A stretch of DNA of 64,000 nucleotides from JAHJDR01 sp964609965 (GCA_964609965.1 CAZSTS010000003.1:1-64000); one strand, 5' to 3'; counted from the stretch's first letter, positions 17,767-26,103 are shown. Made by a program: numbers and translations. Notes: a model not told the origin generated them from the sequence alone.

Positions 17767-18018
17767 ATGGAACAACAAGAAGTATTTAATAAAATCGTAG
17801 AAATCATCACGCCGTTTAGCAAAAACGAAGAAGCTTTGAAAAATGTTAGCAATGAAACTAATATTTTAAAAGATCTTGGTGTAAATTCTGCACGTCTCGT
17901 TGATATTATTTTGGCGTTCGAAGATAATTTTGACATTGAAGTCGATGATGATTCGGCTGACAAAGTTCAAACAATCGGAAACGCTGTAGAATTAGTATCT
18001 GCAATGATGAATGCCTAA
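17767..18018 (+). CDS. acyl carrier protein
   Basis: 83-residue acidic helical protein, normal ACP size. The phosphopantetheine site is Ser41 in DLGVNSARLVD; the family norm is GxDSL, so Asp becomes Asn and Leu becomes Ala, a divergent site that may need the operon's own transferase. Good AATAGGAG ribosome site. Last base overlaps the start of the acyltransferase gene. It is placed between the condensing enzyme and the acyltransferase/transferase genes, so it is the dedicated carrier of this pathway. Confidence 0.88.
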   Translation: MEQQEVFNKIVEIITPFSKNEEALKNVSNETNILKDLGVNSARLVDIILAFEDNFDIEVDDDSADKVQTIGNAVELVSAMMNA

Positions 18019-18815
18019 TGAATTCTACGACACAAGAATCAGAGGTCCTCAAGCCTAAGGCTGATCAAGAAACCAATTCTTTTTGCCATTTAAAGGTGCA
18101 GAGATTTTTATCTCGAGTCTTTTTAGTGCCAACTTATTTGTTTTTTTGGTTTAGCATGCGATTTGTTCTGAGATACAAGGTGCCTGAGGTCAGGAAAATA
18201 CGAAAACAGTTTCGTAGTTTTACTTCGAATAAAAGAAGTCCTCTGATTATTTGTGCGAATCATCTTACCATGGCGGATTCAATGGTGCTTGTATGTGCCT
18301 TGGGCTCGCCTTGGTACTTTCTTCGTTATTTTCACCTGCTTCCTTGGAACCTTCCAGAAAAAAACAACTTTTACAGCAGTCTTTTTAGTAGATTGTGTTG
18401 TTATCTTGGTAAATGTTTGCCTGTTGTTCGCGGTGGTACTAAAGAAGAAACTAAGAAAACATTTGAAAAGGTATCGCATCTTCTTTGCTCAGGAGAAAGT
18501 ATCATGATATTTCCTGAAGGAACAAGAAGTCGCCAGGGAAGAGTCGATGTCGAAAGCTGCAGTTACGCTGTTGGTAAGTTTTTGCAAAGCGCCCCTGATG
18601 TCAGAGTCATATGCTTTTATCTTAGAGGATATGGGCAAGATGATTTTTCAAAATTCCCAAAGTACAAGGAAGTGTTTTATTCAGACATCAAAGGCCTGTC
18701 ACCAAAAACATCTTCTCAGGGAATGCGAGGGGCGAGAGATTTATCGCTGCAGATCATCAATGAGCTTGTAGAAATGGAGAAGGGCTATTTTGAGCACAAA
18801 GAGAACAATAGGTAA
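18018..18815 (+). CDS. lysophospholipid acyltransferase, PlsC-like
   Basis: 265 residues. N-terminal hydrophobic segment (about 30-52) for membrane attachment, then the acyltransferase motif NHLTMAD (His82, Asp87) and the acceptor motif FPEGTRSRQG. Family enzymes put an acyl group from acyl-ACP or acyl-CoA on 1-acylglycerol-3-phosphate or a related alcohol. Its place just after ACP (1-base overlap) suggests it takes the product of this operon, but the acceptor could be something other than phosphatidate precursors. Overlaps the next gene by 26 bases. Confidence 0.85.
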   Translation: MNSTTQESEVLKPKADQETNSFCHLKVQRFLSRVFLVPTYLFFWFSMRFVLRYKVPEVRKIRKQFRSFTSNKRSPLIICANHLTMADSMVLVCALGSPWYFLRYFHLLPWNLPEKNNFYSSLFSRLCCYLGKCLPVVRGGTKEETKKTFEKVSHLLCSGESIMIFPEGTRSRQGRVDVESCSYAVGKFLQSAPDVRVICFYLRGYGQDDFSKFPKYKEVFYSDIKGLSPKTSSQGMRGARDLSLQIINELVEMEKGYFEHKENNR

Positions 18816-19446
18816 TGATGTTGTTGCACTCCATTTGGATCAGAGCAAAGATAAATCAAAAGACCAGCGATTTCTTAATCGAGTCTTTGCTGGTGAAGAG
18901 ATAAAGCAAATTCAAGGATCAAAAAATCCAGACAAGATGTTGTGGTCTCTTTGGGCGGCAAAAGAGGCAGCTTACAAGATTGTAAAGAAGTTAAATCCCA
19001 AGACTGTCTTTTCTCATAAAAAATTTGAAGTTGATTACGAATCTAAGGCTGTGCGCTTTGAAGGCATTATCATCCCTGTTGTTTGGGTTCAAAACGAAGA
19101 CTATGTTCATTGCTTTGGCTGCCATGCAGACTATGATTTTAACTTTGATTTAATAGAGACTCAGGTTTTAAAAATAGAGGACCCATTTTTTGATGGTTGT
19201 GATGAAGCGTTCTTTTCAAAGGATGAAAGGCTATCCATTAAATCAAAAGAGTCTTTGTATGCGAGATTTTTAGCAAAACAGATGCTGCAAAAGCAGGGGT
19301 ATACAAAAATCGAAATCATTAGAAAAAAGACAGGATCCTCTTATGATCCGCCAATGGTTTTTCAATCAAAAAAACAAATCGAAGACATTGATGTAAGCCT
19401 TTCTCATCATGGAGAGTGGATTGCTGTTGTGATTGTAAAAGCGTAA
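18790..19446 (+). CDS. 4'-phosphopantetheinyl transferase
   Basis: 218 residues. It has the paired motifs of the superfamily: GNDVV near residue 8 (Mg-binding Asp) and WAAKEAAYK, which is the (W/F)xxKEA-x-K signature. The C-terminal part ends with DIDVSLSHHGEWIAVVIV, also AcpS-like. It should convert apo-ACP to holo-ACP using CoA. The start is TTG with GAGAAGGG ahead, inside the acyltransferase gene. Size lies between AcpS (~125) and Sfp (~230). It closes the operon, followed by a terminator hairpin. Confidence 0.8.
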   Translation: MSTKRTIGNDVVALHLDQSKDKSKDQRFLNRVFAGEEIKQIQGSKNPDKMLWSLWAAKEAAYKIVKKLNPKTVFSHKKFEVDYESKAVRFEGIIIPVVWVQNEDYVHCFGCHADYDFNFDLIETQVLKIEDPFFDGCDEAFFSKDERLSIKSKESLYARFLAKQMLQKQGYTKIEIIRKKTGSSYDPPMVFQSKKQIEDIDVSLSHHGEWIAVVIVKA

Positions 19447-19477
19447 GGTTACTGTGTGTTGGCAGATGAGAGTAAAA

Positions 19478-19507
19478 ATAAACCCCTACTAATAAGCAGG
19501 GGTTTAT
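19478..19507 (-). terminator. rho-independent terminator
   Basis: ATAAACCCCT and AGGGGTTTAT form a 10-bp perfect stem. On the minus strand the stem is followed by TTTTTAC, so it fits best as the terminator of the lipoprotein gene 19537-20280; it also lies right after the fatty-acid operon and can stop both. Confidence 0.8.
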
Positions 19508-19536
19508 GTGAGAGGGGGGGCTATGATTGAAAAAAA

Positions 19537-20280
19537 TCAATCAAGATCTTCTTTGTTATCGAGATCATCTTCATCGCCTAGCTCATCTAAATCATCCATC
19601 TCATCTAGGTCATCTTCTTCATCCAAATCATCTTCTTCGTCCCAATCATCCTCACAGGCACATTCCTCATCATAATCATCTAAATATTCCTCTTCTCCAC
19701 AATCTTTTTTGTGCTTGTCATGTTTGTGTTTATCATGATGACAGTCTTTATCATCATCCATCCCATCAAAATCATCATACTCACACCCACCATAACCAGC
19801 ATAATCTGAATCATCAAAAGGATTGAACTCGCTTTCTGCTAAATTGCCAGAAAGAGTGATTGTGCCTAAATTAATTTCTTCATCACCATCTGTGACATCA
19901 AGGGAAGATTCATCTGAATCTTCAGTGCCCATAATATCAAAAATAAGATTTGCGACAAAGAGATCCTCCAGTGCAAAGCTGATAGAATAGGACTTTCCCA
20001 CTGTGAGGCTAATGCTAAAAGAACAGTCCTCAGCAATCTCTTCGGTAAGAGCTGTCCCAGATGTGTCGGTAGCGATGATCACATCAGCCCAACAATCAGA
20101 AGACTCAACTGCGTATTTGACAAGAGAGGAAGCCGTGCCTGAAGAGCCCAGGCTACCGGTTAAAGCTCGTGTGGTGGCTGTCGTGTTTGTTGATGAGTCA
20201 ACACTTGTTCCAGTTGAAGCGCCGCAGGCTACTAAAATAAGTAAGCCGGCACAAACAATACATGTTTTGATTCCGTTCAT
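19537..20280 (-). CDS. lipoprotein with acidic/His-rich tail
   Basis: 247 residues, function unknown. Lipobox LVAC at residue 19 after a short signal. The middle (about 55-130) resembles the neighbouring lipoprotein 20396-21007: both carry IIATD, then DCSFxIxL, then a YSISFxLxD-FVA-x-L pattern. The last 100 residues are nearly all Asp/Glu with HHDKHKHDKHKK and Cys residues, a likely divalent-metal binding tail. A perfect AGGAGGT site precedes the start. It is the third gene of a cluster headed by the TIGR02147 protein at 21009-21851. Confidence 0.65.
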   Translation of the reverse strand: MNGIKTCIVCAGLLILVACGASTGTSVDSSTNTTATTRALTGSLGSSGTASSLVKYAVESSDCWADVIIATDTSGTALTEEIAEDCSFSISLTVGKSYSISFALEDLFVANLIFDIMGTEDSDESSLDVTDGDEEINLGTITLSGNLAESEFNPFDDSDYAGYGGCEYDDFDGMDDDKDCHHDKHKHDKHKKDCGEEEYLDDYDEECACEDDWDEEDDLDEEDDLDEMDDLDELGDEDDLDNKEDLD

Positions 20281-20395
20281 GATACCTCCTTTGCCTGGTT
20301 TTTATTCTGAGTTTGTCTCAGAATAAAGTTAGACAAAATGTTATTGTTAATAGCTTGGGCCGCTCTGCCGGCTTTGAGCAACCCAAGGGATAAAA

Positions 20396-21007
20396 CTAAA
20401 AATCATCTTCTTCTTCGTCAATTTCATCACATGAATCATCTTCGTCGTAATCATCAGGGTAATAATCGTCATCACAATCATCTTCTTCGTCATCAAAGAT
20501 GCCATCATCATCGTCGTCATCATCATAGTAGTCAAACCTGCCGTCCTTATCTCTATCAATTTCTTCATAGGGTTCATGGGTTGGTCTAGCGGTTGTTCCA
20601 TCAAATGTAATGGTGCCGAGTGAAATCTCGGTAGAGCCAGAATCCAAGACAATAACATGAGAAGTTGCTGTTTCTGATGTGCTAAAAAGCATAGTCCCCA
20701 CAAAATCGTCGTTAAGTGTAAAGCTAATTACATAGGCTGTGTTGATAGCGAGTGTAATTGTAAAGGAGCAATCAGTTGAGACAGATGCCATTGTGGTTTG
20801 AGCAAGGGAATCAGTTGCAATGATTGTATCTGCAGAGCAGGTACTTTCTGCGTGCGAATGTCCAAGATACATATTTGTGGACGCGTCAGCACCAGAAAGT
20901 TGTCCATAGAGTGTGCGTGTAGTAGGATTGCCAGCCTCTGAGCCTCCCGTGACGCTGCCGCATGATAAGAGAAATACAAGGATGAAGGTTAAAATAGCTT
21001 TTTTCAT
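20396..21007 (-). CDS. lipoprotein with poly-acidic tail, TIGR02147 partner
   Basis: 203 residues. Signal peptide with lipobox LLSC near residue 16, a beta-rich middle similar to the next lipoprotein, and a C-terminal tail of runs of Asp and Glu including DDDDDDDG. It begins 1 base after the stop of the TIGR02147 gene, so the two are translationally linked. No enzymatic motif. An acidic, probably calcium-binding surface protein is my inference. Confidence 0.65.
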   Translation of the reverse strand: MKKAILTFILVFLLSCGSVTGGSEAGNPTTRTLYGQLSGADASTNMYLGHSHAESTCSADTIIATDSLAQTTMASVSTDCSFTITLAINTAYVISFTLNDDFVGTMLFSTSETATSHVIVLDSGSTEISLGTITFDGTTARPTHEPYEEIDRDKDGRFDYYDDDDDDDGIFDDEEDDCDDDYYPDDYDEDDSCDEIDEEEDDF

Positions 21008-21008
21008 A

Positions 21009-21851
21009 TTATTTATCCCATGTTTTTGTCAGCGGTAATAGCTGGATAGCCAAAGCCAGTACTTCGCTTGGGTTTTTTTGGTCTGAAACTAATTTCAGAA
21101 TATCTTGACGAAACTTTTGTACTCTTTTTTTGATTTCTGGCAGTTTATTTTTGTCGACTCCTAAAGTGAGTACACTCACATCACGGTGATCAGGGGGGAC
21201 GTTTTCTATCTCTTCTTTCACAAGGTTAAGAAAGCTTTTGTGGTAGTTCATGAGGATCACAGAGGCGCATTCTGGGCCAGTTGTGACAATTGTATCAGAG
21301 ACTTTCCATTTGCCATTTTTTGTTTTCTTTATAAAGCCAATATTCTCTAAGAGTGCGACTGATTTTTCAATTTCTTTTACTGATATCTTGGGTGTTATCT
21401 TTTCATAAAGTGAATCAATGTGACCATCATACTTATCTGATGTAATGAGTTCTCTCACAACAGCATGGTACCAGGTTGAGTAAAACTCATACTGCTCTTT
21501 TTCCATTGGTTTGAGATTATTAAAATGTTTGGATTGCAGTAATTTATGGTAATAATAATTTTTGTTTTCGTGGGTTTTGGCTTGGTTAAAGTGAACAAGG
21601 TTTCTGAAAAACTCTTGTTCTTTCTTATTCAGATTAAGTCCTTTCATGAATTTTGTGAGACTTTCTTCGGTGAGGTTTCGTTCACCATCCATGACTAATT
21701 TAAGAAGGTTAGAGGATCCAAAGCCTGCTTTTTTAGAAAACGTTCTTAAAGAAAAACCTGCGCGAGTCTTTTTTTGCTCTACATAGTAATCGCGAAGGTA
21801 TTCACGATAATCTAGATACTGAAATAAATTGATCCCATTTCCACTTTCCAT
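21009..21851 (-). CDS. TIGR02147 family (DUF4423) regulator
   Basis: 280 residues, cytoplasmic. The N-terminal motif FQYLDYREYLRDYY followed by SLRTFSKKAGFGSSNLLKLVMDGERNL is the hallmark of TIGR02147 proteins, with a helix-turn-helix-like first half and a DUF4423 second half. The family is abundant in Fibrobacter and Bdellovibrio-type bacteria and thought to act in transcription, but no member's target is known to me. The weak ribosome site leaves the start slightly unsure. It is upstream of two paralogous lipoprotein genes on the same strand. Confidence 0.8.
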   Translation of the reverse strand: MESGNGINLFQYLDYREYLRDYYVEQKKTRAGFSLRTFSKKAGFGSSNLLKLVMDGERNLTEESLTKFMKGLNLNKKEQEFFRNLVHFNQAKTHENKNYYYHKLLQSKHFNNLKPMEKEQYEFYSTWYHAVVRELITSDKYDGHIDSLYEKITPKISVKEIEKSVALLENIGFIKKTKNGKWKVSDTIVTTGPECASVILMNYHKSFLNLVKEEIENVPPDHRDVSVLTLGVDKNKLPEIKKRVQKFRQDILKLVSDQKNPSEVLALAIQLLPLTKTWDK

Positions 21852-22125
21852 AGCCAGAGGTTAACACCAAATAAATCAAAAAGAAACCCTTAGAAGCAAT
21901 AAACTGCATACATTTGGATGCATAAAAATAGCTAATTGCTTATAATCATTAACATAAAAGAGGTATGCGCTGAACAAATGGTGCTGATTGGATGCAGATC
22001 AGGTTTTTGTGTCTCTGAAGATGGGAGTGCATTCTTGTGGATGCTGAGATCAATGGGCATCCGTATATTCTTCGAGTTTCTTATGCTATAAGTAAAAGTA
22101 CATATAAATTTAAAAAGGAGTGCGT

Positions 22126-22461
22126 ATGTTTTGGAGTCAATTTAAGAATGTCATGTTTGTTTGTTTTTTCATAGTATTGCTTTGTTTCTTTTCTTGTGGA
22201 GGGGCTGCTTTGGATTCATCCTCAACAACAACCTCTTCCAGTACAGACAGCATTTATCCCCATTCATCTTCTTGGTCTTCGACAGGATCACATGGAGACA
22301 CAGCAAGTGATGATATCACTGTCTGTCAGGAATGTCATGGTTCTGATTTAACAGGTGGCACTTCGGAGGTAAGCTGTGATGAGTGTCATGGCATGCCTAG
22401 TTTTGTTGTGACAACAACCTATTTGGGGTTGGGTGATGAATATTATGAGGAAATGGAGTGA
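22126..22461 (+). CDS. diheme c-type cytochrome lipoprotein
   Basis: 111 residues. Signal peptide with lipobox FFSC, a Ser/Thr-rich linker, then two haem-binding CxxCH motifs, CQECH and CDECH, 15 residues apart. That is typical of small multihaem electron carriers held at the membrane surface. Start is the ATG 6 bases after an in-frame GTG because AAGGAG is spaced correctly for it. It stands alone, divergent from the TIGR02147 gene. Only one extra residue set could ligate haem iron, so axial ligands are unclear. Confidence 0.75.
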   Translation: MFWSQFKNVMFVCFFIVLLCFFSCGGAALDSSSTTTSSSTDSIYPHSSSWSSTGSHGDTASDDITVCQECHGSDLTGGTSEVSCDECHGMPSFVVTTTYLGLGDEYYEEME

Positions 22462-22548
22462 TAGCAGGGGTGAGGTTTTAGGGGAGTGCCAGGTAAATAT
22501 CATGTCCAAGGACATTCGTCATCAAGAGCATCTTCATCTGTATCAGTA

Positions 22549-23259
22549 TTATTTGATAGTGGCGTCTTGATTATCATCTTCTTCATCGTTTTGAATACCA
22601 TCTTCATCTACACAGCTCACGTACTTTGACTCCAGCAGTCTCTCTAATGAATAAGAGCTGTAGGCGTCTTTATCAATGTTACATCTTTCAATGACATCAT
22701 CTTGTGTTATCGTTTCTCTTTCAAAATAGCTTTCTAAGGCCATGCAGCACCTTGCTTCAAGCATGTCAGCAAGTGTTTTTTTTGTGATTTGAGAGGGGTT
22801 GATAAGTCGGTTTTCAGAAGGATACCAGGCACATTCAGGATCTTCCTCAGTATCACACCAGCTATCAGAATTCTCGGTGGCATCATCTTGACTCAAATCG
22901 CCGTCACACCATGCATTTCCATTGTTGTCTTCTTCTTCATCTGCGATACCATCATTATCTTCAGAATTCACACAACTGTTATACATGTCTTCTATAACTA
23001 TAGGGAAAAAGTCATCTGCTGTAGTACAGATGTTTAGATCATCTTCATTAATCTGGCAGACATCTAAAACATCCCCAAATGTTGCATGCCCAGTTTCGTA
23101 ATAATGAATTAAAGTATTGCAGCAAAGCCTTGCGCGCCTCTCAGCAGGTGTCTGCATATTAGTATTTCCGCCGAAATCAGAGCGCACAAAATCAGCGTAT
23201 GTTATCGATGAATATAAAAGAACAATAATAAGAGCTAAAATTTTAAAAGTAGTTTTCAT
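22549..23259 (-). CDS. secreted Cys-rich protein with two internal repeats
   Basis: 236 residues. Signal peptide cleaved near TYA-DF. Two copies of a ~70-residue unit: ARLCC-...-VLDVCQI-...-YNSCV-...-DNDGIADEEED and ARCCM-...-VIERCNI-...-YVSCV-DEDGIQNDEED. Each has a CC pair, two more Cys, and an acidic calcium-loop-like motif that resembles thrombospondin type-3 repeats. Disulfide bonds and Ca binding are inferred. No enzyme function seen. A good AAAGGA site precedes the start. Confidence 0.6.
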   Translation of the reverse strand: MKTTFKILALIIVLLYSSITYADFVRSDFGGNTNMQTPAERRARLCCNTLIHYYETGHATFGDVLDVCQINEDDLNICTTADDFFPIVIEDMYNSCVNSEDNDGIADEEEDNNGNAWCDGDLSQDDATENSDSWCDTEEDPECAWYPSENRLINPSQITKKTLADMLEARCCMALESYFERETITQDDVIERCNIDKDAYSSYSLERLLESKYVSCVDEDGIQNDEEDDNQDATIK

Positions 23260-23452
23260 CGTAATTCCTTTTTTTGTTTTTATGTGTGAATGACTATCTA
23301 GTTATCGTCATCAAGACCATCGATGTTGTGAGGTAATGGGAAAAAGCGGGCACAAAAGTGCCCGCTTACAAGCAAAAAAAGATAAGCTAACTTAATGTTT
23401 TATCAGGGGTTTTTTCTGTGTTGTATTGCTTGCAAAAGGTTTTTTTTCCCCG

Positions 23453-23694
23453 CTCTTCTCAGACGGAAAAAAAGAAGAGGATTTTTTTATCCCAATTATT
23501 ACGCTGACCGCTTCGCCCAGTACCATTTGGTACATGGACTTCGCTAAAAAAATGTAAATTATCATATCCAATTTGGTCAGCTTTTGTAGGCTGCCTTTGG
23601 CAGCTGGACAAAAACTGACGAACAAAAAAATCAATCGTTACATTTTTTAAGTCAGCTCCATAATAGGGATGGGCTTGTTTTGCCTGGCGGCAAA
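23453..23694. repeat. structured intergenic repeat, copy A
   Basis: Outer arms ATCCCAATTATTACGCTGAC (23489-23508) and GTCAGCTCCATAATAGGGAT (23651-23670); inside, a stem ATGTAA/TTACAT with A/T runs, a stem GTCAG-TTTTGT/ACAAAA-CTGAC, and an apical GCTGCC-TTT-GGCAGC hairpin. It is flanked by the hairpin CTCTTCT/AGAAGAG (23453-23479, loop with CAGACGGAAAAA) and by TTTGCC-TGGC-GGCAAA (23679-23694). Related copies lie at 24.5, 28.4 and 29.4 kb. Open frames here are by-products of the palindrome. Confidence 0.8.
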
Positions 23695-24039
23695 TTAGGT
23701 TTGATCGGTAAGAGTCAAATCAAAAACAGCCACAGTTTCAAGATCAACACGATCACTTTCAAAACACTCTTTTTTCCAGGCTCTGATTTTATCGAAGATA
23801 GGTAGATCTGAGTTTGCAGTGTAGTTTCTTAAAAAATCCAGATCTTCCAATGTCTTCATAACCCAAAGAAAGTCACCATTTGGAGTTTTTTCGACAAAGT
23901 GACATTCAAGCGGCATCTTTGCCTCTTGTAATGTTTGAAGAGCTTCTGGAAGATGATTTTTTTGAATGTTTTCTAAAAAAGAAACAGCTTTCTCAGTCTT
24001 TCCAGGTTTGATTCTTAATTTTGTTAAAACGTGTTTCAT
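23695..24039 (-). CDS. DUF6176-like small protein
   Basis: 114 residues, cytoplasmic. The pattern KLRIKPGKTEKAVSF, then ECHFVEKTPNGDFLWVMKTLEDL, is like the dimeric ferredoxin-like alpha/beta-barrel (antibiotic-monooxygenase-like) DUF6176 group. No function is known. It starts 3 bases after the cupin gene stop and is co-directional, so the two form a small operon, perhaps sensing or handling a small organic molecule. Confidence 0.5.
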   Translation of the reverse strand: MKHVLTKLRIKPGKTEKAVSFLENIQKNHLPEALQTLQEAKMPLECHFVEKTPNGDFLWVMKTLEDLDFLRNYTANSDLPIFDKIRAWKKECFESDRVDLETVAVFDLTLTDQT

Positions 24040-24042
24040 AAT

Positions 24043-24372
24043 TTATTTTATCATCGACAAAACCATTTTGAATCTCGTCGTCGCCTTAACAGCATGGGGA
24101 ATATCAGCTGGCATAAGGATGACTTGGCCAGCGTTAACCGTGTGTGACTCTTTGTTGATGATGATTTCGGCTGTGCCATCAATCACATTCACTAAAGCAT
24201 CAAAGGGGGCAGAATGTTCACTTAGGCCCTGGTCTTTATCAAAGGCAAAGACTGTGAGGGTGCCGGTTGGTTTTTTGATGAGTGTGCGGCTGACGACTGC
24301 GCCTTCTTGATAGGCAATAAGGTCGGCAAGATTTTTGACACATGAATGATCAATATTATTGTTTTTTTCCAT
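24043..24372 (-). CDS. small cupin-domain protein
   Basis: 109 residues, one cupin barrel. The two cupin motifs are visible: SEHSAPFDALVNVIDGTAEI and GQVILMPADIPHAVKA, with His residues in the usual metal positions. Single-domain cupins of this size bind a metal and a small ligand and are often of unknown function. Co-directional and 3 bases from the DUF6176-like gene. Confidence 0.75.
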   Translation of the reverse strand: MEKNNNIDHSCVKNLADLIAYQEGAVVSRTLIKKPTGTLTVFAFDKDQGLSEHSAPFDALVNVIDGTAEIIINKESHTVNAGQVILMPADIPHAVKATTRFKMVLSMIK

Positions 24373-24479
24373 GGGGTTTACATATTCGAGTTATTTAATA
24401 TGACAAGGTATTAATTTTGAACCCAAAGGGTTCTGCTTTAAACTCATGCTCATTCTCATGCGGATTGGGTACAAGAGGT

Positions 24480-24742
24480 TTCTTTTTGTTCGCGTTCTTT
24501 CAGACGAAAAAAAAGAAAATAGGTTTTGTTTACTTCCATTATTAAGATGACAAAAAAGGATTCTTTTTTGCTCCCATCCTTTCAGACGGAAAAAAATGGA
24601 GGCCATTATTGCTAATAGCGCCATTTTTGAAGGCCAGCGTTGCTGGCGGACAAAAATAACGACAGATATTTTACGAACGCACCATTTTTTAATCGTCTTC
24701 AAGGAGGGAGCGGGCTTTGTTTTGCCTTACGGCAAATTAGGT
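24480..24742. repeat. structured intergenic repeat, divergent copy C
   Basis: It shares with copy A the loop TTTCAGACGGAAAAAA (here twice, each within its own short stem: TTCTTT/AAGAAA and CCAT/ATGG), a CCATTATTAAGATGAC segment in place of the left arm, a GCCAGC-GTT-GCTGGC apical hairpin, and the closing run TTTGTTTTGCCTTACGGCAA. The stems are conserved in type but not in sequence. It fills the gap between the cupin gene and the amidohydrolase gene. Confidence 0.6.
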
Positions 24743-24824
24743 TTTTTCCATGCTTGAGTCTACGAATCATTTCTAATAAGAATAGCTTCATACAAATCAC
24801 TTGGGTCATATTAAGGAGTTTTTT

Positions 24825-26099
24825 ATGAATCAAAAGAAGAAATTAGTCGTATTCATTTTCTTAGTGGTTTCCATTCTTTTTATTTGTCAACTTGCCATAG
24901 GAAGATCACCAACAAACAAACCCTTTGCTCGTAAGGACCTCAATAACGATGGCAAACTCTCTCGTTCTGAATTTATGGGCACTTCAAAGACATTTAATAT
25001 AATTGATGCAGATGGTAATGGGTACATTACAAAACGCGAGATGGTGAGTTTCAGGTTGGGAAAAACTAAGAAACAAACAACAGCCAAAGAATCAACAAAA
25101 GTTGCTGAGCCAACTACAGATCTTGTTTACATCGATACACATGCTCATTTGATTGCTAACTTTAAAAAAAGTGGCAGAACAGATTGTGAGGGAGCTGCAA
25201 AGACAGCATTGAACGAGATGAATAAGCTTGGGGTCAAAAAAATGCTCCTCATGCCTATGCCAGCAGAAAAAACGCATAACGAGACTTTGACTTGCCCCGA
25301 CTTAACGGTGTTGACAAAAAAATACCCTGATCGCTTTGGCTTGATGATGGGTGGTGGGACACTCAATCCCATGATCATAGAATCTGCTATGGACTACAGT
25401 AAAATTACAGATAGCTATAAAGACAAATTTAGAAAAAAAGCTCTCGAAGTTCTTACAAAAAAAGGTGTTCTTGGTTTTGGTGAGATGGCAGCAGAGCATT
25501 TTTCTATGAATGCTAATCATCACTATTCAAAAGCGTCTCCAGATCATCCTTTATTCCTGCTTTTGGCTGATATTGCAGCTGAAAAAAACGTGCCTATTGA
25601 CCTGCATATGGAAGCCATTTCTCAAGACATAGATCTTCCATCATGGTTACAAAAGCGCAAATTTAATAATCCTAATAAATTCAAAGCAAATATCCCTGCT
25701 TTTGAAAAACTACTTGCACATAATAGAAAGGCAAAGATTGTTTGGGTTCATTTGGGTTGGGATAATACGCGCGAACGCACACCTGAGCTTACAGAACGCT
25801 TGCTAAAAGCGCATCCAAATCTTTACATGAGTTTTAGGGTGGTGAAGAATCCTGGCCAAGTTAATCGTCCTGTGGACAATCAAGGCAATCTCAAACCTGA
25901 TTGGCTTGCTGTGATTAAGGCCTATCCAGATCGTTTCTTGTTTGGCTGCGATGAATTCTTTTTTCCTTCCTATATGAATAAAGAGCATGGCTCTAAAGGC
26001 AGTCTCGAAAACACAGTCGCATTCTTAAAAAAACTTCCTGACGATTTAAGAAAAAAAGTAGGGTATGAGAATGCGATGCAGGTGTATGGGATAAAGTGA
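24825..26099 (+). CDS. membrane-anchored EF-hand/amidohydrolase protein
   Basis: 424 residues. An N-terminal signal or anchor (MNQKKKLVVFIFLVVSILF), then two EF-hand loops (DLNNDGKLSRSEF, DADGNGYITKREM) at about 35-70, then a TIM-barrel amidohydrolase of the Amidohydro_2 type from about 100. Metal ligands visible: His106 and His108 (DTHAH), His in DLHME, His in VHLGW and Asp376 in FGCDEF. It should hydrolyse or decarboxylate a small substrate in the periplasm; the substrate is not evident. ATG chosen 24 bases downstream of an in-frame TTG because of TAAGGAG. It ends at a bidirectional terminator. Confidence 0.75.
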   Translation: MNQKKKLVVFIFLVVSILFICQLAIGRSPTNKPFARKDLNNDGKLSRSEFMGTSKTFNIIDADGNGYITKREMVSFRLGKTKKQTTAKESTKVAEPTTDLVYIDTHAHLIANFKKSGRTDCEGAAKTALNEMNKLGVKKMLLMPMPAEKTHNETLTCPDLTVLTKKYPDRFGLMMGGGTLNPMIIESAMDYSKITDSYKDKFRKKALEVLTKKGVLGFGEMAAEHFSMNANHHYSKASPDHPLFLLLADIAAEKNVPIDLHMEAISQDIDLPSWLQKRKFNNPNKFKANIPAFEKLLAHNRKAKIVWVHLGWDNTRERTPELTERLLKAHPNLYMSFRVVKNPGQVNRPVDNQGNLKPDWLAVIKAYPDRFLFGCDEFFFPSYMNKEHGSKGSLENTVAFLKKLPDDLRKKVGYENAMQVYGIK

Positions 26100-26103
26100 A
26101 AAA

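Noticed and set aside
23392..23634. 80-codon minus-strand open frame with VSVIIGIKK
   Set aside because: It lies wholly in the palindromic repeat copy A, has no ribosome site and reflects the repeat's arms.
24391..24702. 103-codon minus-strand open frame
   Set aside because: Falls inside repeat copy C; composition is biased by the stems, and no start signal is seen.
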